DNA of 64,000 nt, from positions 2,790,001-2,854,000 of the forward strand of contig JAACJK010000001.1 of assembly GCA_013368325.1 (NCBI GenBank), given 5' to 3'. This document shows, piece after piece, positions 23,628 to 33,317 of the stretch. The stretch comes from Ephemerocybe angulata (lineage: Eukaryota; Basidiomycota; Agaricomycetes; Agaricales; Psathyrellaceae). A model generated the notes under the pieces. That model searched no databases. It was not told the origin of the DNA and was given only the letters and a program-made list of their open reading frames with translations. Each line of letters begins with the position of its first letter. Within the stretch, counting starts at the first letter, position 1. The position numbers and the translations under genes are program-made.

Positions 23628-24791
23628 TGTTTTGGTATCTCAAAATCTCAATATGTCCTTACATGGATCATCAGGAAGACCTGAAGTTCCCGGTCCTGAA
23701 GGGCTGAAGAGAGAGATAGGGGGCCGGTGTACTGTGAGAAGACCGGAGCGGAATTTGAAAGGGCGGGGAGGTGGGTGATGGCGGAGTCCACTGTTGGCGT
23801 TGTGCTTTCGCCACGAACCCATTCACTTGTACCATTCGCTCTTCCCCCATGACCATTGCGATGCGCCGCTCCAGGAATATCTCTTCTATATCGCCTTGAA
23901 CGATTCAGCCTTTAGAGAGGAAAGAGAGGAATACACCGGCATTTCGGCCCAGGCGTCATCGCATTGAACTATTCAAGCGCCAATGCGAAGAATCAGCATC
24001 AGTCGAATTCCAGGGGGAAGTTCTGGTCACCAGCGCCACCCACGCCCAACTTGAACCTTCACACAGATGATCACTTGCCCCAAGAACATGGGCCTTGGCT
24101 AGCCTTGGCTCTACATGGACGAGTTCGACGAGACGCAAGGGGGATATCACTACCGGTTGGGGGCATATATATGTCCCGAGGTGTCCACGACGCCTGGACT
24201 TCTGATCTGGTGTCGCTCCTCGCCATTTTCCACCATGTTGTGTTTCCAGGCTGCGAGATGGAGCTGATGAATCCCGCCGAAGTTGACATCGCTAATCTGA
24301 TTAGATTAGATCTGTAGGTCATCCTTGCACTGAAGGCTGACACATGGGTTCTTATCAGATAAAGAACTCAGTCCTCAAAAACAGGCGCACATGTATTACC
24401 CCATTGCGCCAACATATGTCTTAACTATCCAACGTTCGACCGCCACGGTATCCTCATCCTTATTGGTCGCTCCTCTACCGATCAAGCCCGTAGCTTTGGC
24501 GCAAAGTCTATGTGCGGTTCTTTCGGTCACTGGGGCTTATGGAACATCGGACTTAGAACTCCCGTGAAACTTTGCAGACGCCGTCCTAATCCTCCAAGGC
24601 GACACATAACCCTTTTATTCGGACATCTGCCCACGACCCAACACGGTCTGAACGAGGTCTTCCAGGCGTACAATCCTTTCCAAGAGAGTTAGGACCGTTC
24701 AGGTGTGTCTTAAATCACGCCGGTATTGGATCGTAACGGAACTGATCTCCGGCCGGGTAGATTTCAGCTATCCTCACACTTCCTCACCTCG
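23628..24791. other. 1.2 kb spacer between the two NIS genes, possible gene relic
   Basis: Contains scattered short coding-like stretches without a full reading frame: for example HEPIHLYHSLFPHDHC at about 23817, and MDEFDETQGGYHYRLGAYI at about 24115, each soon closed by stops. I could not match these to a family. It may be the remains of a third gene or a region eroded after duplication, and must also hold the promoter of copy 2. Confidence 0.35.
24354..24362 (+). promoter_or_regulatory. Perfect ATCAGATAA iron-type GATA-factor site
   Basis: Nine bases ATCAGATAA inside TTATCAGATAAAG, 430 bp upstream of the ATG of NIS copy 2. ATC(A/T)GATAA is the established target of fungal iron-responsive GATA repressors (Urbs1, SreA, SRE family), which shut siderophore genes when iron is plentiful. 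The match is seen directly; use of the site is inferred. Confidence 0.55.
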
Positions 24792-26954
24792 ATGTCGCAG
24801 GCCACCACCTTGGCCCCCAAGGAAAATGCAGCATTCGCTGTCCTATCGCGACTGATATCCTGTCTCGTTACAGAGCAGATTCTGTTGGCCTTCTACACCT
24901 CCACTCGTGAGTTGGGCAAAAATAGCGGAGTGTTGGTCGTTCTGTCGCCTGGGATATCCTCGCACCCTGACCGAAGCATCGCCGCCGACGATGTCTTCGC
25001 TTTGGTCCTGATGAAGCAGCCACCAGTGTTTCTAAATCAATCATCGACGAGATATGGGAAGCGTGTTGGACTCTTGGATCCTCTGGACATGCTTCCTGGA
25101 GTGTATGGATTTGCGGCGAACGGAACAGATGGTTCAGTGTGTCCTCTCTTCTTACTAGCTTTGGTGAATCCCTGTTGATCTTAGAAGTTCCCTCATCTAG
25201 AACATATTTTGCGACACTTCCAGAATTCAGGATTCGACTTCCATGGACATATGCTCGAAGAAGTGGGGAACCCTCGCGCCCTGTGGATTAAACTAGCGAG
25301 CAAAATCACAATCGATCATAACATGAGCGAAGCCATCGCAAACGAGTTGGACAGCTCGTTCTACTATCAATGTGCGAGTTATTATACCTTCCGTTTTGTG
25401 CCCAATCTCATTTAGGCGTGTCAGATATGGCTTACAAGAACCCACCCCGCTGCCCCTCCCTCAGTTCTCCCCCTATCGAGTGGGAGCAGAGTCTAGTCGC
25501 TGGACACCCCACCCATCCGGTTAGCAGACTTAAACTAGAACTGACAATTACTTACTCGCCTACCAGATGCACAGGACGAGGTTAATGGCTTCAGGACTTA
25601 GGGATTATGACTGGTACCGACCTTTAATCCGCTTTGTGCAGGTGCCGAAAGGGCAGGTCACATTGCAGGGCTCATTCGAAGAAATATCACAAGCGCTGGT
25701 GACGAAAGCTTCTTCAAAATTTGAATCGTCTATAGACTGCGATCAGTTTATTTACGTCCCGGTTCATGAACTCCAACTTCCCAACATCTCGAAACTATTT
25801 CCAACTGCTACCATCCTACCCGCGAATATTAATATCCAAGCTTTGGCTCAATCAAGCATCAGGTCCGTTATCTTCTCTCTATTTCTGGATACACCCTAAT
25901 GATCCCTGTAGGACGGTCACGGTGGCCGAACTCCCAGGACAGGCCCTAAAACTTGCTGTTGGCGTCAAGATATCATCGTCGTTGAGGACAATATCCCATT
26001 TCACGGCCGACTTCGGACCCCGTTTCTCCCGGGATGTCGTCCCTCGACTGGCATTCGACAAGAATATTCTGGCCATCGAGTTGGAGCCTCACAGCTTCGT
26101 TTATCGGCACGAAGACCCTGAAGTACAGAAACACTTTACAGCAGTGATTCGGCAGGAATATCGGCCACTCCCCACTGAGACCGTCATTGTTTGCGCTGCC
26201 CTCTTAGAAGTTGGGCACAGCAATACCACGCCTGGAGTTTCCGCTGTAGAACACGTCTTCGGGTTGGACACGGAGCTGAAGAGGATTCAATTTTTGGATA
26301 GGTGCGGTGATATACATGAGGCTGCTGTATAGCGCACTACTGACATTAATCCTGCAGATACCTGGAGCTGTCAACGAAGGCTTTCATTCCTGCTTTGGTC
26401 ACGAACGGAGTCGCGTTCGAAGCCCACGCGCAAAACGTGTTGGTAAGGGTCAACAAGGAGACTGGAACTTTGCTTGGTTTCGTTATCCGCGACCTCGGCG
26501 GGATGCGCGTCCACCCCGAGACGTTATGCCAGTCGATAGGAGCCGACTTCCACTTCCTACCCGAACATTGCATCGCCACTGAGACGCTGGAGGAAATATA
26601 CCCCAAATTCTATCACACTTATGTGCATAACCACGTTCAACGGCTAATCCGCCTTCTCGATCTGCACCACAACGGGGTTGGATGGGAGATCCTGAGAAAG
26701 CATATGGCCGCTGTTATCCCAGTAGCTCATCCAGTCCGGAAACTTTGGTTGTCGCCGGACAGCAAATTGGTGCAGTCGAAGTGCTTGATGCGCATGCGGA
26801 TGAAGGATTCGTATCGCAATGTGAGTTGTGTGTTTTATTGCCATCGATGCGCAGTCTTGGCTGACTTTGCCCGCAGAATGTGTACAATCCCTATCCCAAC
26901 ATGATCCAATACCGTCCGGAAACGATTGATGGTAGACGACATTCGTCGCTGTAA
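24792..26954 (+). CDS. IucA/IucC-family NIS siderophore synthetase, copy 2
   Basis: Second NIS synthetase in tandem with copy 1. Seven exons (24792-25131, 25201-25371, 25425-25519, 25567-25862, 25912-26301, 26358-26820, 26877-26954) give 610 aa. Motifs: WEQSLVAGHPTHPMHRTR, YVPVHELQLPN, GVKISSSLRTISHF, EAHAQNVLVRV, VIRDLGGMRVHPE, RLIRLLDLHHNGVGWEILR. The catalytic HxQN and RD positions are kept; the Lys of copy 1's GHPTHPMHK is Arg here. Introns 2 to 6 lie at the same residues and phases as in copy 1, so the pair arose by local duplication followed by strong divergence. Two different synthetases can act in sequence on one citrate or related scaffold, as IucA and IucC do; this is inference. The start at 24792 is the first ATG of the open frame. 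Confidence 0.9.
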
Positions 26955-27339
26955 AATTCCTACCTCTGGTTTCGCGGGTTTGTCACTAGTAATTTGTGTA
27001 CCATCTTGTTTTCCCTGTGGAGGGTGTGGACTTTGCCAATGAATCAGGGGATGTATTACTAGGATTGCAATCAGGCGCTCGGGCGGAGCCTGACATATTC
27101 TGCCTCGTTCCTACTTGAGTGCTTGTCGCCACACAGATATGTACGTCGCTTAGCTTCAGCGCCTGTTCGGGCTGTGTATCACGGTCACCAGTGATCACAA
27201 AGGATAGCCTTGGCCGTGCATCAGGAGATTGATCGGTCATTTATAGCAGCACTCATTAACGAGCGCCTTTCTTCATTGCAACTCCGCAGGCACTTAAGAG
27301 GCGACGTTCTCTACCCTCGACGCCCATCACCCCACCCCG
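26955..27339. other. Intergenic spacer
   Basis: 385 bp between the end of NIS copy 2 and the C2-domain gene. One minus-strand ORF here has no domain. It must carry the promoter of the C2 gene; no distinct motif was recognised. Confidence 0.4.
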
Positions 27340-29144
27340 ATGTCGAGAGAGGAAATCGGGACTCTGATTGTCGTGGTCCTCAAGGCCCGCAATCTCAACG
27401 ACAAGCACACCTTTCGCAAGCAGGATGTCTTTACAAGCGTTGCACTGAATGGTGAGTCCTCCAAACGTCATGATCATGATAACAGTGGGTTCTGAGTGTG
27501 GCACAACCAGGCAATACGCAGAAGACAAAGGTCGATATCAAGGGCGGCCAGCACCCCGTCTGGGATGATGAAATGCGATTTCCAATCCTCAAGGCCGTCA
27601 CGGGCAAGTCGAGGAAGATGGAGATATCGTGTTATTCGAAGGAGCCTCGGGAGGACGATCTCCTAGGAACAGCGACGCTCGACATATCTGATATCCTAAA
27701 GTCGGGCGAATTCGATGGTACGTCTTCCAAATCCTTATAGCATTGTTACACATAGCCTGACTGTTGAGTAGAATGGGTACCGCTGGCCATCGGCGAAACC
27801 GTTCGGGGCGACGTATACCTCGAGATCACATACTATGATCATGGACCCCCTCCGCCACAGGCTGCGAATCCGAGCCCTGCAAGCAGCGCGCTGGCAGTGC
27901 CTCAGTTCAACAGCAATTTACAGCGGAGGCCGTCCAAGATGGATCCGTCCACTAGGCTCTCGAGGCCAAACCAACCCTCGCCAAACCACGGCCCCAGCGT
28001 GAACACAGCTTTCCAAAGGCCGCCGCAGGGGTACCAGCAGAACAATGGTTACGGGACCCCCGTGTCGTCCCATCGTCCTGCCCATTCACCTCCAAACAAG
28101 AACGCGCCCTTGCCCGCTGTCCCTGTGTCGCATTCGCCTCCGCAAAGACCCAATCCTCAGCCGCTCCCTGGATTACTTCGGCCAGGATCAGGCGTCCCAA
28201 ACAGACCTTACTCCCACTCCGACCCGAGCGTTCCGACCTCCCCCCAGCACCAGGGATTCCACCAAGCACAAGCACAGGCGCAACATAACCCGTACCTATC
28301 TCCAACGGCGTACAGCCGCCCAGGCTCGATCCCACCCCCTGTCCAATCCAATCCCTACCTCGCATCCTCGACGCCCGCACCCGCGCAGAACCCCTATGGC
28401 CAGCCACAAGGTCAAGCGCCCTTCTACCAGCCCCCAAACACAGGCGCACCGGCGTCCTATACCCCCGCCCCACAACAACAGCAGCAGCAACAGCAGCAGC
28501 AGTATCCCCCTCCCCAATCCTATACCCCCCAGCCTCAACAACAGCAGCCCCCACCTCTATCCTATACCCCTGCCCCACACCACTACGCCACTGCCCCTCC
28601 CCCCTCCAACACCCCCATCCCCACAGGGCCTCCTCCCCTCTGGTCCGGGCCCCCGGCAGACAACGGCGCAGGCGGCGCTGGCGGGTTCTCCTTCCCCCAA
28701 CCCAACGTCATGGACTCAGGTCCCGCAGACCCTTACAACAACATGCCAGGCTCCTGGACGCACAGCCCGCCGCGGGTGACGTCCCCGTACGAATACGGCG
28801 GCGGGCACCGCAGGCGCGAGTCGGATCCACGCGCGGACCCCGCGCTCATGTCGAGGTACCAGACGCCCTTACCTCTTCCTCCTGGGGCGACGAGGCCCTC
28901 GTCGTCGCTGCCCCAGACGCCTGCGAAAGCTCCCTCGCCGCCTCCGCCAGCGCGCCCCGCGCCTGCACCCGCCCCGGCTCCTGCGCCCCAACCTGCGAGG
29001 AAGGCGCACAAGGCCTCCCCGGGCCCGGATACGGCGAGGTTGACGCTGTTGATGCGCGCGGAGGAGGAGGCGACGAGGAGGAGGGAGCAGGAGAAGAAGG
29101 ATTTGGAGTTGGCGATGCAGCTTGATAGGGAGTTGAACCTTTAG
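27340..29144 (+). CDS. C2-domain protein with proline-rich tail (Fic1/Inn1-like)
   Basis: Three exons (27340-27451, 27511-27717, 27772-29144) give 563 aa. Residues 1 to about 125 form a C2 domain (IGTLIVVVLKARNLNDKH; VWDDEMRFPI; DDLLGTATLDISDIL; GDVYLEITYYDH). The remainder is very rich in Pro, Gln, Ser and Tyr with many PxxP motifs, repeated SYTP blocks and a ten-Gln run, and ends in a charged helix (RAEEEATRRREQEKKDLEL). N-terminal C2 plus PxxP tail is the layout of yeast Inn1 and fission-yeast Fic1, which link the membrane and SH3 proteins at the cytokinetic ring. The domain is sure; the orthology is likely but rests on architecture. Large overlapping ORFs on both strands here are composition artefacts. 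Confidence 0.82.
28473..28502 (+). repeat. CAA/CAG microsatellite encoding a Gln10 tract
   Basis: Ten consecutive CAA or CAG codons within the proline-rich tail of the C2-domain protein. The mixed codons limit slippage, but a length polymorphism between strains is plausible. Confidence 0.85.
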
Positions 29145-29395
29145 AAGTGGAGTCTGGTCGACTGGACGATGCGGTTTGAAGCTCATTGTGAATGCGAATG
29201 AAAAAGGACCGTATAGCATGCAAGGATCTCTTGTATTATATTGTTGAGCAGACGCTAATCTATGAATCTATGGATGCTAATGCAAAGAGATGTTGTAAAG
29301 ATGTCCATGGTGGAGTGAAAGTGGAGAGGAAGGTCAGTAATATTAATACATCGTCCGCTATATACCCTTCTGTCCTTGTTCCTTGCGGCGTCGAA

Positions 29396-30394
29396 CTATG
29401 CAATATTTGGTTGCCTCATCTTATATTCGCTAAGTTCGCCTTTGCGGACGCCCTTGGATAGACGAAGGTCGTAGTAATACGTCCAGATGTACGACGTGAA
29501 CAGCATCGCGATGAGCCATTCTAGCACGGCTGGAGAGCGTAACTGTCAGTGCCGTTACACTCAAAGTTTATACAAGTGACTTACCTCCCGCGTCAGTCGC
29601 TTCGTAGAGTGTGATAGCAAACGCTATGGAGAGGATGATGAGGGTACCCGCAATGATTCCCTTCGCCCAATACGCTATTCGTAATTCTCGGGCGAAGGTG
29701 AAGTCTTTCTTGATCCAATGGTACTGTAGATCGCAACCATCTCAGCAACCTCTCAAACAATTTAGGGGCAAGAGATCTTCGTACCTCTATGATGGTGAAG
29801 ATGGCGCTTAGCGCCACACCGATCATGAAAACGAGGAGGAAGGCTCGGTGCGCAGAGGTATATCTCTTGGTGTCGAATATGGACAACAGAATTAGGCCGC
29901 AGCCTCCCATGAACGCCCCAAGCACCGCCAGCGTACTGAAAATCTTCTCCCGTCTTCGCATATGGGGCAACAACCTATCCGTGCACCGGCGTCAGTACAT
30001 TGCGCATTTGACGTGCAGGCGCTTATCACCGCCCCCTCGGGAGTCGGGACAGAAGACGCACCTTCCGCTGTGCCTGAGATACCGCTCGACGACCAAGCAC
30101 AGGAAGAACCCCACTGCGGTGACAGAACATCCAGCGATGAAGAGGGGTTTAAGGATGTCGGCGCCGACGTCGGAGATGTAGGCGATACGGCCGTCCTGCG
30201 AGACGTACCGGGGCCGGCCTTGTGCGAGCCAGGTGATGAGCATCGCCCATAGCGTGCCTGCGAACATCCAATACACCTCAGCGAAGCTGCTACTAGCTGA
30301 GAGGGAAACGCGACGCACCGTACCACACAAATCCTGTGATTATGGGTATCCATACGTAGGACCAATGGTAGTATCTCTCCGGTACGTGAAACAT
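29396..30394 (-). CDS. Frag1/DRAM/Sfk1-family membrane protein
   Basis: Multi-pass membrane protein of the Frag1/DRAM/Sfk1 family; yeast Sfk1 sits in the plasma membrane and influences PI4-kinase and lipid asymmetry. It starts MFHVPERYYHWSYVWIPI at 30394 and ends KMRQPNIA at 29396, in about five exons. The family core is clear: LAQGRPRYVSQDGRIAYISD followed by VGADILKPLFIAGC, then further membrane segments (VLGAFMGGCGLILLSIFDT; RAFLLVFMIGVALSAIFTII; GTLIILSIAFAITLYEA; VLEWLIAMLFTSYIWTYYYD). Six hydrophobic segments fit the family. A TTTATAAA element at 30437-30444 lies 43 bp before the ATG. Convergent with the C2-domain gene, 250 bp apart. Confidence 0.9.
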
Positions 30395-31940
30395 ATGTGG
30401 TTCTCCCTAGACACTCGATGGTTGCTTTTTGTCCTCTTTATAAATGGTGCGGCCGGAGTGGGAACGAAGATACGTCTTGCAGAGTCGCAGTGGAAGAGTT
30501 TGGGCTATGTATGCTGAATAATGGCTTGCAGGACCCAGGTGTGAGTGTGGGGTCGTCGCATCCGTGTCGCAGGAGGCCGAGATTTCACTCGCGTGCGCGT
30601 GACGTCAGTCATTGCGATCGAGAATCAGGCGCCGGCGTCTGCGGAATCCTCATGGCTCCAGGCTGGAACTCGGTCAAGTGGAGACCAGTTACCCAACCCA
30701 CAGGACAAAATAGCCTGCCAGCTCCAGAAAGCAGAAGCAAGCACAGCACGGATAGATAAAGGCTTGCTTGCCCCGGCGCTTGTGGGCGGCACGAGCGCTA
30801 ATGATGACAGCAATACAGTTCGGCGATAACACAAGGGCGACATCTCGGCGGTGACGCTGGTCCCATCCAGGAATTCTAACCGAACCGAAAGTTAATGGGA
30901 GCGCTAATCGTAGTAGCAGATGGGAATGACAAGGAGTAAAAATACCTCCCCGTCAAACTCTAGTGGGTGCATCACAGTTCTAGATAACCTGGTCCACAGC
31001 CTACAGTCCACTTCATCTATCTGCGCACCCCAGTATAGCAGGAACTTAAGAACGGAAGGCGAAAGAAGCCGTCTAGGGCCGTATCCAGAAGACGCTGGGT
31101 GCTACAGCCGCCCAGGAGCCTTCTCATCTCTCCAATGACGCAGCGCGGAAGCACACACTCAGCCCTCTTCAGCCCTGCATAACCGCCCGCGGCAGGGTCT
31201 CTCGGACTCGGGTGGGTCTCATACAGCAGTATGTAGCCACAGGGAGGCGTGGCGAGTGCCGCGAGTGCGCAAATAATAAGGCTCCGTTAACGTTATAAGC
31301 CTCATCCCTCTCTAAACCCAATCACCCACGCCCCCAATTGCGGAAGACTTACCGAGCCGTTGCGGTACCTGCAGGGTACCTGCGAAGTGCCTCACCAATC
31401 GCTCGCCAATCATGATAATGCTATTTGTCTGGCCTGTGTTATACCTGTCCGCAGTTAGTATGCTAATGGCGTAGAGGGAGGAGCATGATTTCTAAGTACC
31501 TTGGACGGCTTGAGAGCGGCGAGAACGAGTGATGCAATGCCGCGAGGTGCTTTGTAAAAAAGTCTAGCAGGATTTGAAAGGTCTCTGTCATTTTGGGAAA
31601 GCAGTGAGAATGGATGACTACAATCTGACTGGAAGACGTGTGCGTTGGTGGATGTCTACAGCAAGGGCTGTGGCCGATGTGAGACTGATCGTGATGGAAG
31701 GAAGATGGTGCTGGTTGCGTGCTCTGGGATTGAAATCTCGAATGATAACGGGGTAAATGTCGGCGTTGCGAAAAAACTGGGCGGTGGATATACAACAGAG
31801 AACGTCGCAGTGTAAAAAGTGAATAAACAACATAAATCGGGTTAGAAAAGACAGTGTCGTGGAGGGAAGAGACAAGGCAAACAAGAAAAGACCGCTCGGC
31901 TCTAAGAAGAAGAAAGTGTACGAAAGAGAAAAGGAAACAA
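30395..31940. other. 1.5 kb region without a supported gene
   Basis: Promoter of the Frag1-family gene on the left and the 3' UTR of the FrnE-like gene on the right. Several short ORFs of 60-120 residues have no domain, codon bias or consistent splice joins. A longer minus-strand frame extending right (31463-32293) is a shadow of the FrnE-like gene plus simple Ser/Arg-rich sequence. Confidence 0.4.
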
Positions 31941-32861
31941 TCATACGGTGCACTCGACAAGGCCCGTGGGCAGGGGCGATGTCGTCGCACAGTGGGCGCC
32001 CTGGCACGTCGAGAGTTTCTTGAAGATCTGGAACAGCAGCATAAGCAAGGCGCACACAGAGCAAGGGAGTAAAACGCGCACCTGGACATAGACATCACAC
32101 GACTGGCTCCCGCTGACGGCCCACTTCCCGTCGATGATGACCACAGGGACCCCAGTGACGCCCTTCGCGCGCGCAGCGGTGGACATCTCCTCCACCTCCT
32201 TCGCCAGCTCGTCCGACTCAATGAACGAGAGCGCCTCTTCGCGCGACATGACGTTATTCTTCGCCGCGATGTCGGCGAGCACCTCGGGGTCATCGACGTC
32301 CTTGCCCTCCTCCATGGACGCGGCGAATATGGCGGAGATGAGGGGCGTCTGGATGTCCTGCCCGCCTAGCTGCCCGGCCTTGAGCACGATGCGATGCGCC
32401 TTGGTGCTCTGGCTCATGATCCCGTTCAGCATCCTACATTACCCAAAACCCGGGTCAGTCAAAGCAGCTCGCGGGGGAAAAGCGGAAAGGTCGGGCACGT
32501 ACAGGGTTCTGCCTTTCTCCTGCCCCCACTTGATAACGTTGTTCTCGAGCGCATCCATTTTCTCCTTCCCAAGCGACTTGGTGAAGAAGTCGTGCCGGGG
32601 TTCCTTGACGCCCTCGGGCAGCACGGTCGTGCTAATGAGCCGGAAGGGAATGTGCTCCAGCTCGAAGCGGATGGGGAGATCTAGAGTGTCCTTGCAGTAT
32701 TTGATAGCATCGAGCAGCTCGTATTGGCCTATGCAGCAGCAGACGCAAACCTGGAACAAGTCAAGTTTGTATGAGCGGATGTCGGTTGCTTGGGCGGCGG
32801 AACTCACAAAGTCGGTGATCACGGTTAGCCTGACGGTCTTGACGGCACGATCTAACGACAT
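31941..32861 (-). CDS. DsbA/FrnE-like thioredoxin-fold oxidoreductase
   Basis: Thioredoxin-fold protein with an all-helical insert, of the DsbA/FrnE (2-hydroxychromene-2-carboxylate isomerase-like) family. Four exons (32861-32808, 32750-32503, 32433-32082, 32027-31941) give 246 aa. Beta-1 and the active site read VRLTVITDFVCVCCCIG, where most relatives have CPWC followed by Y-[IV]-G; here it is C-V-C-C, so two cysteines still sit in CxxC spacing. The cis-proline loop is GVTGVPVVIIDGKWAVSGSQ, as in FrnE, and the helical insert (LSFIESDELAKEVEEMS) is present. The C-terminal exon adds two more cysteines (STCQGAHC), unusual for the family. A role in thiol-disulfide or glutathione chemistry is inferred; the substrate is unknown. 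Confidence 0.88.
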
Positions 32862-33317
32862 GGTGGGGATTGGTGATTGAGGATTAGGAGTAGAGAGTAT
32901 AGACGAGGAGCGCCAGACGATGGCTGGGACACAGAGCGTTATGAGAGAGCCTTTGCGGAGAGGAGGAACATGAACTTGGTGATAGATACAGCTGAAGGAT
33001 GCTGACAGAGGCCTTATACACACCCGATCATTGGCCATTACATTTTGCTGCTTACCTGAGATTTGTCAATTACTTCCGCCTTTGGCACAAGAACGGACCA
33101 ATTCTTACCCCGCATTTTGCGGGGTGCTATCCACTGGTTCCGTTCCCCGAATTCACATTTTACAAATCTTCTTCTTGGATTACTTATCCTACGGTCCTCG
33201 CTAATAGCAAACAATATTCCAAGTTTGTGAAGGTTTGTGACCGGCCCTGAGACCTGGTCCTCGTGGTCTATGATCCCGCCGAATGCAATCCACCGCCGAG
33301 AGGCCGCCGCCCAGTGG
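32862..33317. other. Promoter region of the FrnE-like gene
   Basis: 456 bp between the FrnE-like start and the 3' end of the F-box gene, both on the minus strand. A TATA-like element (TATAAG read on the minus strand) lies at about 33012-33017, roughly 150 bp upstream of the start. Nothing else was recognised. Confidence 0.35.

Noticed and set aside
28045..28779. Long plus and minus ORFs overlapping the C2-domain gene tail
   Set aside because: Low-complexity proline/glutamine codons stay open in several frames; only the frame linked to the C2 domain by splicing is credible.
31463..32293. 276-codon minus-strand ORF, Ser/Arg-rich
   Set aside because: Overlaps the last exons of the FrnE-like gene in another frame and runs into its 3' UTR; simple composition only.
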